DNA from: Sphingomonas elodea ATCC 31461
GTDB lineage: Bacteria > Pseudomonadota > Alphaproteobacteria > Sphingomonadales > Sphingomonadaceae
Length of the DNA: 46,675 nucleotides
Assembly: GCF_000226955.1 (NCBI RefSeq)
Contig: NZ_AGFU01000032.1
Location: 1 to 46,675 of the forward strand
Direction of reading: 5' to 3'
The notes under the pieces were generated by a model. The model had not been told where the DNA came from, did no database searches, and saw nothing but the letters and a program-made list of their open reading frames with translations. Positions 15,925-24,306 of this stretch are shown piece by piece. Within the stretch, counting starts at the first letter, position 1. Every line of letters begins with the position of its first letter. Made by a program: the position numbers and the translations under genes.

Positions 15925-18657
15925 TCAGAAACGGGTACGCAGCGTCACGCCATAGGTCCGCGGCTCGGCGAGATAGGCCGAGAAGATCTGGCGACCGCCG
16001 GGATATTGAGGATCGATGAAGGGCGCGCTGGTCGCGCCTTCCTGGAACGGCGAGTTGAACACGACCTGGGCATTGTTTTGGTTGAACAGGTTCTGCCCCC
16101 AGATTTCGATCGCCCAGCGCTCGTCCTTGCCACGGATGCCGATGCGGCCGTTGACCAGTGCGAAGCCGTCTTGGATCTTCTGCGGGAACAGGTCCGACCC
16201 GGTATTAAAGTCTCCGGTCATGCGGGTGTCGAAGTAGATCAGGCCGCTCAGCCCCGAATTTCCGATCTGCGGCGTCCAGGCGATCGAGGCGGTGGTTACC
16301 GTCTCGGGCGCATTGGAGAGCTGCCGCCCCGGCAGCAGGCGCAGCGCCTGGTCGAGCGGGGCACCGGTATCGCTGCCGACGAGCTGGCTGCGATAATGGG
16401 TATCGGCATAGGTGAAGCCCAGTCCCACGCGGACATCGCGCACCGGCACCAGCGAGGCTTCGAGTTCGACGCCCTGGGAGACCACGCCGTAGCTGGTGTT
16501 CGCGGCCGAGCAGGCGCCGGTGGTCGACGCCGCGGCGTTGAAGTTGCTGGCCGCCGAGAACTTGCTCTGGTCGCGATCGCCGCCGTTCAGGCTCGCCGTG
16601 CAGCCATTGATGTTCTGGACGAGGAAGACGGTCCCGTTGAACGTGTTCAGCTGGAAGTTCTTGAACTGCTGCCGGAAGGCCGAAACGTTCAGGGTGAACG
16701 CGCGGCTCGAATATTTCAGGCCCAGTTCGAACGCGTCGTTGGTCTCCGGTGCAAACTGGAGGTTGCCGGTCAGCGCCTGGGCACCGCCGACCGACGCGAA
16801 GGTGAGGATCGGTACCTTGAGTGCCGACTTGTCGAGGTTGAAGCCGCCCGCCTTGTAGCCGCGCGAGTAGCTGCCGTAGAGCAGGACGTCGTCGGTCGGC
16901 TTGTACGAGACGATCGCGGTGCCGGTGAACTGGTCTTCCTTGCGCGTGTCGCGCACGGATACACCGTTGAGTTCGGACGTGGAATTGCCCTGGCACGACA
17001 GGCCGACGATCGCGTCGACCACCGCGGTCAGCGAGGCGACCGAGCGTAGCGGCAGCAGCGAAGACTGGTTGGCGACGCAGGCGGTGTTGTCGTTGCCGAA
17101 CGTGGCGTTCAGCCGCTTGCGCTCATTGGTGTAGCGCAGGCCCACCGTCAGGTCCAAGCGATTGGTAACGTGGAAGATATTGTGGGTGAACAGCGCCCAG
17201 TTGCGGCTGTTCTGCTTGAACAGGTCGTTGGTGGTGCCGCGGTCGTTGATGCCGTCCAGCCGGTCGAACGCGGCATAGATCAGCGGTGATGCCGCGCCGA
17301 AGGCCGCAGGACGCGCCGCAAGGCAGCCCGCTGCCGCCGGATTGTACAGCGCCGCCAGCGCGCCGCCCGAGACGATACGGCAGGTGGCGAAGCGGCCATA
17401 TTGGCTGCCGAAGCGAAGATTGTCGACCAGTGTCAGGTCTTCATTGGCGTAATAGCCGCCGACGAGCCAGTCGAGCTTGTTGTCGAAGGCCGTGCCGTTC
17501 AGCCGCAGTTCCTGGCTGAAGGTCTCGAATGCTCGCGAGGAGCTGGCATTCGGCGCGCGATAGAGGATGTCTATCGCGCTATAGTCGGTATCGGCACCCT
17601 GGCTGGCGAAATAGTTGCGATAGCCGGTGATCGAGGTGAGCTTCACGTCGCCCAGCGTCCAGTCGACCTGGACCGAACCGCCCCAATCCTCGGTGATGCC
17701 GCCATAGCTGCGCCCCCGGGAGATGTAGAGGTTGCGACTGTACGGGTTGCTGAACGCCTCCATCGGCTGACCCATGTCCCGCAACACGCGCACGATGTTG
17801 TTCGACGACGGGTTGTTCAGGTCGCCGATATAGGGGTTGATCGAGGAGTCGACATAGACGGCGCCGCAGCAATCCTCGTTGCGGTGCGTATAGTCGCCGA
17901 TCAGGCGTACCCGCAGGTCGTTCGACGGCTCGAACAGCAACTGGCCACGCAGGAAATAGCGGTCGCGATTGTTGACGTCGCGATTGTTGGTCACGTCGCG
18001 GTAGAAGCCGTCGCGCTTCATGTACACGCCGTCCAGACGGCCCGAAACATGGGTGCTGAGCGGCACGTTGACGAAGCCCTGCAGCCGGATCGTCTCGTAA
18101 TTGCCGTAGGTCGCCTCGCCGCCGGCGGAGAAGTTCGCCTCCGGCATCTTCGAGACGATGTTGATGATGCCCGCTGAAGCATTGCGCCCGAACAGCGTGC
18201 CCTGCGGGCCGCGCAGCACTTCGATCCGCTCGAGATCGCCGAGTTCGCTCAGGCCGATGCCGGAACGCGAGCGGTAGACGCCGTCGATGAACACCGCGAC
18301 CGAGCTTTCGAGGCCGGGATTGTCACCGACGGTGCCGATACCGCGAATGCGGGCGGAGCCATTGGCTTCGCTGCCCGTCGAGGACACCAGCAGCGACGGC
18401 GCAATCTGGTTCAGCGCGCGGATGTCGTTGGCGCCGGTCTGCTGCAACATCTCGGCGCTGACCGCGGATACCGCCACGGGTACGTCGGAGAGTGCTTGGG
18501 CACGCCCCTGGGCGGTCACGATGATCTCGTTGTCCGTCTGGGCCGACCGGTCGGACGCGTCCTGGGGTGACGAAGCCGTTTCTTGCGCATGGGCTGGCGC
18601 TGCGAGCGCCATCACGAGTGCCGGCACTGCACAGGCCGACATAAGGCGTAGCCGCAT
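15925..18657 (-). CDS. TonB-dependent outer membrane receptor
   Basis: A 910-residue outer-membrane receptor energised by TonB. It begins with a clear signal peptide (MRLRLMSACAVPALVMALAA, then PAHAQ). A TonB-box-like NEIIVTAQ sits near residue 43. The plug domain contains RIRGIGTVGD, DGVYRSRSG, LRGPQGTLFGRNASAG and IINIVSK. A long beta-barrel rich in aromatic and Asn residues ends in the usual Phe (TLRTRF). The open frame runs 58 codons further up, but ATG 18657 with GGAG upstream starts the signal peptide. It is monocistronic, with a promoter and terminator. The ligand is unknown; iron chelates, vitamins and plant sugars or phenolics are all options in sphingomonads. Confidence 0.92.
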   Translation of the reverse strand: MRLRLMSACAVPALVMALAAPAHAQETASSPQDASDRSAQTDNEIIVTAQGRAQALSDVPVAVSAVSAEMLQQTGANDIRALNQIAPSLLVSSTGSEANGSARIRGIGTVGDNPGLESSVAVFIDGVYRSRSGIGLSELGDLERIEVLRGPQGTLFGRNASAGIINIVSKMPEANFSAGGEATYGNYETIRLQGFVNVPLSTHVSGRLDGVYMKRDGFYRDVTNNRDVNNRDRYFLRGQLLFEPSNDLRVRLIGDYTHRNEDCCGAVYVDSSINPYIGDLNNPSSNNIVRVLRDMGQPMEAFSNPYSRNLYISRGRSYGGITEDWGGSVQVDWTLGDVKLTSITGYRNYFASQGADTDYSAIDILYRAPNASSSRAFETFSQELRLNGTAFDNKLDWLVGGYYANEDLTLVDNLRFGSQYGRFATCRIVSGGALAALYNPAAAGCLAARPAAFGAASPLIYAAFDRLDGINDRGTTNDLFKQNSRNWALFTHNIFHVTNRLDLTVGLRYTNERKRLNATFGNDNTACVANQSSLLPLRSVASLTAVVDAIVGLSCQGNSTSELNGVSVRDTRKEDQFTGTAIVSYKPTDDVLLYGSYSRGYKAGGFNLDKSALKVPILTFASVGGAQALTGNLQFAPETNDAFELGLKYSSRAFTLNVSAFRQQFKNFQLNTFNGTVFLVQNINGCTASLNGGDRDQSKFSAASNFNAAASTTGACSAANTSYGVVSQGVELEASLVPVRDVRVGLGFTYADTHYRSQLVGSDTGAPLDQALRLLPGRQLSNAPETVTTASIAWTPQIGNSGLSGLIYFDTRMTGDFNTGSDLFPQKIQDGFALVNGRIGIRGKDERWAIEIWGQNLFNQNNAQVVFNSPFQEGATSAPFIDPQYPGGRQIFSAYLAEPRTYGVTLRTRF

Positions 18658-19013
18658 ATCTATCCTCTCCACCGAGGTTGGAGCTTTGTTGATGCTCCAT
18701 ACCCGAGGCTCGAATACACGCCTTCGCGTCAGCAGCGTCAAGCAAAACTCAAGTTGCAAAATGCGACTTGAATAGGATCGTTGCGCAGAAAGCACAGTGC
18801 CCCCGAACCGGATCGGCGCGCGGGCGGACACCTGCCGCTACGGAACGGCAGATCTCGCGGGCCGGCAATTGCTTACGCCCCACCCCTGGTCGTCGCGCCT
18901 CCGGCAAAGTCCGGAACGATGGCGACGCCGCCATTCGGCTTGTCGAGAAAGCATGGTGGCGGGATGCGGGCCGCCATTCTACACTCCCGCGTCTTGGGAA
19001 AGGGGAAAGGGCC
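18658..19013. other. 356-base intergenic region, receptor promoter and palindrome
   Basis: No gene seen. The left part holds the receptor promoter and a 21-base imperfect palindrome (18713-18770). The right part, 18771-19013, is GC-rich leader of the MFS gene with no clear promoter or hairpin that I can defend. Confidence 0.55.
18713..18770 (-). promoter_or_regulatory. receptor promoter with upstream palindrome
   Basis: On the minus strand a TTGACG -35 (18741-18736) is 17 bases from TGTATT (18718-18713). Just upstream of the -35 is a 21-base palindrome, CAAGTTGC-AAAAT-GCGACTTG (18750-18770), with seven of eight arm positions paired. Its place suits an activator or a repressor of the receptor gene. 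It does not look like a Fur or RirA box. Confidence 0.5.
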
Positions 19014-20228
19014 ATGACGTTTCATCATCGTGCCGTGCCGATCGTCTTGGCGGCGGTGCTGATCGACTCGATCGGCTTCGGCGTGATCCTGCCGGTACTG
19101 CCCCGACTGATCCTTACCCTGTCGCAGACCGGCCTGGACGATGCCGCGCGGATCGGCGGCTGGATGCTCGCCGCTTTCGCCATCGCCCAGTTCATCGCGG
19201 GGCCGGTGCTAGGCTCGCTGGGCGACAGCGTCGGGCGGCGACCGGTGCTCCTGTTCTCGATGGCGGCCTTCGCGGTCGACTATCTGCTGATGGCGGCGGC
19301 GCCGACGATCGGCTGGCTGTTCGTCGGCCGCGTCGTCGCCGGGATCGCGGGCGCGGTCTATGGTCCGGCAAACGCAGTGCTGGCGGACGTCACTCCGCCG
19401 GACAAGCGCGGCGCCACCTTCGGCATGATGGGCGCGGCGTTCGGTATCGGCTTCATCCTGGGGCCGGCGATCGGCGGGCTGCTCGCCAGTCTGGGCCCGC
19501 GCGCACCCTTCGTTGCGGCCGCAGCACTCGCCGGACTCAATGCGCTCTGGATCCTGGTGCTGCTGCCGGAGACGATCACGCCCGAGCGGCGACGCCCGTT
19601 CCGTCTTCGCGACGCCCATGTCTTCGCCGCCTTCCGCCCGCTGTTCGACGCGGGCAACGCTAAGCCGCTGCTCCTCGCGGCTTTCCTCTGGCAGCTCGCC
19701 CACATGGTCTATCCGGCTACGTGGGCATTTTTCGGGGAGATCGCGCTCGGCTGGGACGAGCGGATGATCGGCTGGTCGCTCGCCGCGTCCGGCATCTGCA
19801 TGGCGCTGGTCCAGACCTTCGTCACCGGGCGCGCCATCGCCGCCTGGGGCGAGGAGCGGACGGTGGTGCTCGGCATGCTCGCCGGGGGGCTCGCCTTCCT
19901 CTGCTATTGTTTCGCGCGCGAAACGTGGATGGTGTTCGTCATCATCCCGTTCGCGGCGTTTCAGGGCCTCGCTTTCCCGTCGATCAACGCGCTGCTTTCG
20001 CGGCTGACCGACCCGTCCCATCAGGGCGCACTGCAGGGCGGCATGTCCGCGCTGAGCAGCGTTGCGCTGATCCTCGGGCCGCTGCTGCTCAGCCAGGCGC
20101 TGGCGCTCGGCACCGAGCATGGCTTTCGCGGGGGCAATTTTGCCGTAGCCGCCATTCTTGCTCTCGCCGCCTTGCTGCTGATCGCGTGGAAGGTGGTGCC
20201 GCGGGTTGCCCCAGCGGCGGCGGAATAG
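19014..20228 (+). CDS. MFS transporter, TetA/TCR-like drug:proton antiporter family
   Basis: A 404-residue inner-membrane protein with about 12 hydrophobic segments. It starts MTFHHRAVPIVLAAVLIDSI and has the family motif A region GPVLGSLGDSVGRRPVLLFS after TM2. Motif C-like GFILGPAIGGLLA lies in TM5, as in proton antiporters. The ATG at 19014 follows AGGGGAAAGGG; upstream in-frame starts are rejected for lack of ribosome site and hydrophobicity. It stands alone between the receptor and the EF-hand gene. The TCR subfamily exports tetracycline and other compounds, but substrate and resistance cannot be inferred from sequence. Confidence 0.88.
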   Translation: MTFHHRAVPIVLAAVLIDSIGFGVILPVLPRLILTLSQTGLDDAARIGGWMLAAFAIAQFIAGPVLGSLGDSVGRRPVLLFSMAAFAVDYLLMAAAPTIGWLFVGRVVAGIAGAVYGPANAVLADVTPPDKRGATFGMMGAAFGIGFILGPAIGGLLASLGPRAPFVAAAALAGLNALWILVLLPETITPERRRPFRLRDAHVFAAFRPLFDAGNAKPLLLAAFLWQLAHMVYPATWAFFGEIALGWDERMIGWSLAASGICMALVQTFVTGRAIAAWGEERTVVLGMLAGGLAFLCYCFARETWMVFVIIPFAAFQGLAFPSINALLSRLTDPSHQGALQGGMSALSSVALILGPLLLSQALALGTEHGFRGGNFAVAAILALAALLLIAWKVVPRVAPAAAE

Positions 20229-20381
20229 CGGCACGAGCGCGAACCGCGAGGCTGCGCGACAATTTGCGACACTTTCGTGCAGGCGATGACAAACCCGTGC
20301 GACAGGCAATGGAGACAAGGGCGTCGTGTCGGGGGTCTGCCCCCGCCCCCGGCACCCCGCCCTTCCACGCAGGAGTCTCGG

Positions 20382-20885
20382 ATGCTGAAACGTTTCACGC
20401 TTGCCGCACTCGGCGCGACGCTGCTCGCCGGTGCGGCCCATGCGGGCCAGCAGGCGCCGCAGGACGGCCCGCCGATGCGCCCCCGGCCGGATCCGCTTGC
20501 CATGGCCGACAAGGACAAGGACGGTGTCGTAACCCGCGCGGAAATGCTCGCCGGGGTCGAAACGCGCTTCAAGGCAATGGATGCCGATCATGACGGCAAG
20601 GTCACCGCTGAGGAGCGCGAACGCTACACCGCGGCGATGCGCGCCCGGATGGGCGGCAGTCGGCTCCGCGCGCCCAAGGACATGACGCTCGCCGACGAGC
20701 AGGCCCGTGCGGGCAAGATGTTCGATCGGGTGGACACCAATCACGACGGCAAGATCGACGCGACCGAGCGCCAGGCGGCAGCCCAGCGGATGATGCGCCT
20801 GAGCGGCGGCCCGGGCGGCTGGCGCGGCCGTCGCGGCGCGTCGGGCGATATGCCGCCACCTCCTCCCCCCGCCGACGGCAACTGA
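20382..20885 (+). CDS. secreted EF-hand calcium-binding protein
   Basis: A 167-residue protein with a signal peptide (MLKRFTLAALGATLLAGAAH, cut after AGA or HAG). It has three EF-hand loops: DKDKDGVVTRAE (43-54), DADHDGKVTAEE (67-78) and DTNHDGKIDATE (118-129). All keep the acidic ligands at positions 1, 3, 5 and 12, and Gly at 6. The tail is Gly/Arg- then Pro-rich. ATG 20382 has AGGAG 6 bases upstream. It is probably periplasmic. It lies 159 bases ahead of a two-component system with a structured gap between; a calcium or metal link is possible but not shown. Confidence 0.88.
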   Translation: MLKRFTLAALGATLLAGAAHAGQQAPQDGPPMRPRPDPLAMADKDKDGVVTRAEMLAGVETRFKAMDADHDGKVTAEERERYTAAMRARMGGSRLRAPKDMTLADEQARAGKMFDRVDTNHDGKIDATERQAAAQRMMRLSGGPGGWRGRRGASGDMPPPPPPADGN

Positions 20886-20897
20886 CGCGGCAAGGGA

Positions 20898-21008
20898 AGC
20901 CGGGCGGGAGCGTCGCAGCCTTCTCCGCTGCCGTCCCCGTCGGAAGCCGAAGCGCCTCCCCTGTCGCTTCACCGCGAAGGCCGCGTATCTCCTCCCTCCC
21001 GCCCGGCT
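20898..21008. other. 111-base region closed by a perfect 13-bp inverted repeat
   Basis: AGCCGGGCGGGAG (20898-20910) pairs perfectly with CTCCCGCCCGGCT (20996-21008). Inside is a smaller repeat, GAAGCG-N10-CGCTTC. It sits between the EF-hand stop and the response regulator start. It could be a terminator-like or leader RNA fold; no U-tract follows, only CTTTCCTCC. Confidence 0.4.
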
Positions 21009-21044
21009 CTTTCCTCCGCGCATAAAGGCGCTACGCTGTTGACC

Positions 21045-21764
21045 ATGTCCGAGGTTCCACATCTGCTGCTGGTCGACGACGAACGATCGATCCGCGAGCC
21101 GCTGGCCCAGTATCTCACCAAGCAGGGCTTCCGCATCACCCAGGCGGGCGATGCCGAGAGCGCGCGTGCGCGCCTCAACGCCTATGCAATCGACCTGGTG
21201 GTGCTCGACATCATGATGCCGGGCGAGGACGGGCTTAGCCTGTGCCGCCATATCCGCGAGACCAGCGACACGCCGGTCATCCTGCTCACTGCGCGCAGCG
21301 AGGAGACGGATCGCATCGTGGGGCTGGAGATGGGCGCCGACGACTATGTCGTGAAGCCATTCAGCCCGCGCGAATTGTCGGCTCGCATCAAGGTGGTGCT
21401 GCGCCGCTGGTCGGCGGGCGGCGCAAAGCAGCACGCACCGGAATCCGGCTCCTTCGCCTTTGCCGGCTGGGTGCTGCGCACCGGTGAGCGGGCGCTGATC
21501 GACCGAGAGGGCGTGTCGGTGCCGCTGTCGACCGGCGAGTACAACCTGCTCCACGCGCTCGTCACCCGCCCTCGGCAAGTGCTGACCCGGGACCAGTTGC
21601 TCGATCTGACCCAAGGCCGCGAGGCCGCCGCCTTCGATCGTGCGATCGACAACCAGATAAGCCGACTGCGGAAGAAGATCGAGCCGGACGCGAAGAACCC
21701 AACGATCATCAAGACCGTGTGGGGCGGCGGCTACACGCTGGCCGCCGAGGTCACCCGGCTTTGA
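21045..21764 (+). CDS. OmpR-family response regulator
   Basis: A 239-residue DNA-binding regulator. The receiver domain has the acidic pair Asp11-Asp12, the phosphoacceptor Asp55 in VVLDIMMPGEDG, Thr in LLTARS and Lys in YVVKPFSP. The C-terminal winged helix ends DNQISRLRKKIE and TVWGGGYTL, typical of OmpR. ATG 21045 is two codons inside a TTG; its ribosome site is weak. The stop overlaps the kinase start by TTGA, so the pair is coupled. Targets are unknown. Confidence 0.93.
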   Translation: MSEVPHLLLVDDERSIREPLAQYLTKQGFRITQAGDAESARARLNAYAIDLVVLDIMMPGEDGLSLCRHIRETSDTPVILLTARSEETDRIVGLEMGADDYVVKPFSPRELSARIKVVLRRWSAGGAKQHAPESGSFAFAGWVLRTGERALIDREGVSVPLSTGEYNLLHALVTRPRQVLTRDQLLDLTQGREAAAFDRAIDNQISRLRKKIEPDAKNPTIIKTVWGGGYTLAAEVTRL

Positions 21765-23143
21765 GGCGCTTTCTGCCGACGAGCCTCGTCGCCCGGATCG
21801 CCCTGCTCGTCGCCGCTGCGCTGTTCGTCGCGCAGGCGATCAATTTCGGGCTGCTGCTGCACGAGCGGCAAAAAGCCCGCTTCGCCTTGGTGATCGTACC
21901 GGCCACCACCCGCCTTGCCGATGCCGCCGAGCGGTTGCTCGCGCTCCAGCGGGAAACGCCGCTCCAGCCGCGGGCAGCGAAGCGCCGCTTCCTGTCCGAT
22001 CCGCGCACCCATGTGCGGCTGCATGCCGACAATCCCTTCGCAGCCGAGGATCACTTCCGGCGCAATGATGTAGAGCGGGACCTGCGCCGCGGCCTTGCCG
22101 ATGCGGGCCTGAAGGCGGGCACGATCGTCGCGGCGCTTCGCCCCGTCAGCCCGCAGCGGCTGCTCGATCCCAAGCTCGACCCGATCCGTGCCGAGCGGCT
22201 GCGCCGGATGGGAGCCGAGATGCTGGTCGCGGTCGAAGTGCCCGGCAAGGGTTGGCTGACGCTCACCACGCCCTGGCCACGAACCGATTTCGACCTGATC
22301 TGGCAGCTGATCGCACAGACGCTGATCCTCTATGTCGTCGTGCTGGTGCCGGTGCTGCTGGTCGGCGGGCGCATCGCCCGGCCGCTGCGCACGCTGACCG
22401 ACGCCGCACGCACCTTCCGCCCGGGCGACGACCCCCCGCCGCTCCGGGAGCGCGGCCCGAGTGACGTCCGCGCGCTGATCGCCGCGTACAACGCGCTGAG
22501 CCGGCGGGTCACGACGATGCTTGACGAGAAGGATCGGATGCTGGGCGCGATCGGCCACGACCTGCGCACGCCGCTCCAGGCACTGCGGGTGCGGATCGAG
22601 TCCGTCGATGACGAGGACGATCGTGCCCGCATGGCAGACACGGTCGACGAGATGAGCCGCACGCTGGACGACATCCTGTCGCTGGCACGGCTCGGTCGAC
22701 CGAGCGAGCCCAACACGGACGTCGACCTCGGCGCGCTGGTCGATGCGGTGGTCGAGGATTTCCGCGACCTCGACCATGATGTGCAATTCGAGGAGCCGCC
22801 CCGGCTGAAAATGCGACTGCGGCCGACGCTGATGCGCCGTGCAGTGCGCAACCTCATCGAGAATGCCGTGAAATATGGCGATGGCGCCGAAGTGCGCCTG
22901 GTCCCGGAGGCACAGCGGGTAACCATCGAAGTGTGCGATCGCGGCCCCGGCATCCCGCCGGAGAAACTCGAAGCTGTGTTCAACCCGTTCACCCGATTGG
23001 AGGAATCGCGCAACCGCGAAACGGGCGGAATTGGGCTCGGGCTCGCACTCGCCCGGGCCATTGTGCATGACGCCGGGGGCACCATCGCCCTGACCAATCG
23101 CGACGGCGGAGGGCTGACCGCGACCATCACCCTGCCACGGTGA
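21761..23143 (+). CDS. sensor histidine kinase, EnvZ-like
   Basis: A 460-residue membrane kinase. TM1 is about residues 9-34, a periplasmic sensor of about 145 residues follows, and TM2 is about 179-204. A HAMP linker follows (RIARPLRTLTDAARTF). The H-box is GAIGHDLRTPLQ with His266. The ATP domain has NLIENAVKYG, CDRGPGIPPEKL and GGIGLGLALARAIV. The start is a TTG at 21761 that overlaps the regulator stop (TTGA); an upstream start would lie inside the regulator gene. It phosphorylates the preceding OmpR protein. The signal is unknown; the sensor domain carries many Arg and Leu but no motif that I recognise. Confidence 0.92.
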   Translation: MRRFLPTSLVARIALLVAAALFVAQAINFGLLLHERQKARFALVIVPATTRLADAAERLLALQRETPLQPRAAKRRFLSDPRTHVRLHADNPFAAEDHFRRNDVERDLRRGLADAGLKAGTIVAALRPVSPQRLLDPKLDPIRAERLRRMGAEMLVAVEVPGKGWLTLTTPWPRTDFDLIWQLIAQTLILYVVVLVPVLLVGGRIARPLRTLTDAARTFRPGDDPPPLRERGPSDVRALIAAYNALSRRVTTMLDEKDRMLGAIGHDLRTPLQALRVRIESVDDEDDRARMADTVDEMSRTLDDILSLARLGRPSEPNTDVDLGALVDAVVEDFRDLDHDVQFEEPPRLKMRLRPTLMRRAVRNLIENAVKYGDGAEVRLVPEAQRVTIEVCDRGPGIPPEKLEAVFNPFTRLEESRNRETGGIGLGLALARAIVHDAGGTIALTNRDGGGLTATITLPR

Positions 23144-23191
23144 GTTTGGCGTAAGCCCCCTCCTCGCACGAAAGGTCACGGGGAACACAAA

Positions 23192-23225
23192 AAGGGCCGC
23201 GCTCCTCAGCGGAAGCGCAGCCCTT
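23192..23225 (-). terminator. terminator between the histidine kinase and ndk genes
   Basis: A 12-bp stem with one mismatch, AAGGGCCGCGCT (23192-23203) with AGCGCAGCCCTT (23214-23225), around a 10-base loop. On the minus strand it is followed by TTTGTG, giving a U-run for ndk. The plus side has TCTGTA, weaker. It separates convergent genes. Confidence 0.85.
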
Positions 23226-23249
23226 CTGTACCGTCAGATTGTCAGCGGA

Positions 23250-23672
23250 TCAGCCGACGATTTCTTCCGGCTTGAAGAAGAAGGCGATCTCGATCGCGGC
23301 ATTCTCTTCCGAATCCGAACCATGGACCGAGTTGGCTTCGATCGACTCGGCCAGTTCCTTGCGGATCGTGCCGGGCTCGGCGTTCGCCGGGTTGGTGGCG
23401 CCCATGATGTCGCGGTTGCGCTGCACGGCGTTCTCGCCCTCGAGCACCTGCACCACGACCGGACCCGAGATCATGAACTCGACGAGGTCGTTGAAGAAGG
23501 GGCGCTCCTTGTGGACGCCGTAGAAGCCTTCTGCCTGCTCGCGGCTCATCTGGATGCGCTTGGAGGCGACGACGCGCAGGCCAGCCTCTTCCAGCATCTT
23601 GGTGACGGCGCCGGTCAGGTTGCGGCGGGTGGCATCGGGCTTGATGATCGAAAAGGTCCGGGTCGCGGCCAT
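23250..23672 (-). CDS. ndk: nucleoside diphosphate kinase
   Basis: Exchanges the terminal phosphate between nucleoside tri- and diphosphates in the cytoplasm. The 140 residues carry the active-site [13 protein letters not shown] with phospho-histidine 117. The N-terminus is [12 protein letters not shown] and an [10 protein letters not shown] loop is present. ATG 23672 is chosen over a longer frame. It lies downstream of holC with a 74-base gap and ends at a terminator. Confidence 0.97.
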   Translation of the reverse strand: MAATRTFSIIKPDATRRNLTGAVTKMLEEAGLRVVASKRIQMSREQAEGFYGVHKERPFFNDLVEFMISGPVVVQVLEGENAVQRNRDIMGATNPANAEPGTIRKELAESIEANSVHGSDSEENAAIEIAFFFKPEEIVG

Positions 23673-23746
23673 GGCCGTGCGGCTCCTATACTTGGTGATG
23701 GATGGAAGTGGCGGCTCCCTAGTCCTGCCGCGAGTGCTTTGCAAGC

Positions 23747-24187
23747 TCAGGCGATCTGCGCCCAGCGTCCGTTCTCGTCCTGCCGCCAATAGCGTCGCTC
23801 GACGCCCTCGCGTTCGCCGAGGGCGCGCCAGGCGGCGCGAGCCGGCACGATGCTATCTTCGTCGAACAGGTGGAAGGCGCGTTCGAACGCCAGCGCTTCC
23901 TCGCGCCAGACCCCGTCGACCAGCGCGACGTTGCGCGCGTCGTTGGCGGGATGCGTCCCGTCCGCGATCAGCACCGGCTGTTCCGAGTCCCAGTCGCCGC
24001 CGGCCTCTCCATGGGGCAGAAAGCTCGCCGGATTGTAGGTCCACAGCAACTGGTCGATCCGCGCCCGCACGGCCGGATCCGCGGCGACGACCAGCAGCCG
24101 CCCGCCGCTTCCCAGCACCTTTTCGGCGATCGAAGGCAGCACGCGGTCCAGCGGCGCCAGGGTAAGGTGATAGAAATCGACCTGCAT
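23747..24187 (-). CDS. holC: DNA polymerase III chi subunit
   Basis: Accessory subunit of the clamp loader that contacts SSB. The 146 residues follow the HolC layout: MQVDFYHLT at the N-terminus, [38 protein letters not shown], and a C-terminal [21 protein letters not shown]. It is a single-domain protein upstream of ndk and divergent from lptD, the common alphaproteobacterial order. Confidence 0.93.
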   Translation of the reverse strand: MQVDFYHLTLAPLDRVLPSIAEKVLGSGGRLLVVAADPAVRARIDQLLWTYNPASFLPHGEAGGDWDSEQPVLIADGTHPANDARNVALVDGVWREEALAFERAFHLFDEDSIVPARAAWRALGEREGVERRYWRQDENGRWAQIA

Positions 24188-24306
24188 GCGGGTCCCTTAG
24201 CCCGGATGTGCGTTTCGGCCAACGCGGCTGCCGTTGCGGAGGCGCAATCGCTGCGATAGGGCAGGAGCCCGTCTGCCGGGGAGTGACGATAAAGGTGGGA
24301 GTTTTC

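Noticed and set aside
18658-18831. A longer TonB receptor N-terminus
   Set aside because: The 58 extra residues lack a signal sequence; the true signal peptide starts at 18657 behind GGAG.
19209-21614. An 801-codon minus-strand open frame
   Set aside because: It is antisense to the MFS, EF-hand and response regulator genes, all of which have clear motifs. Another high-GC shadow.
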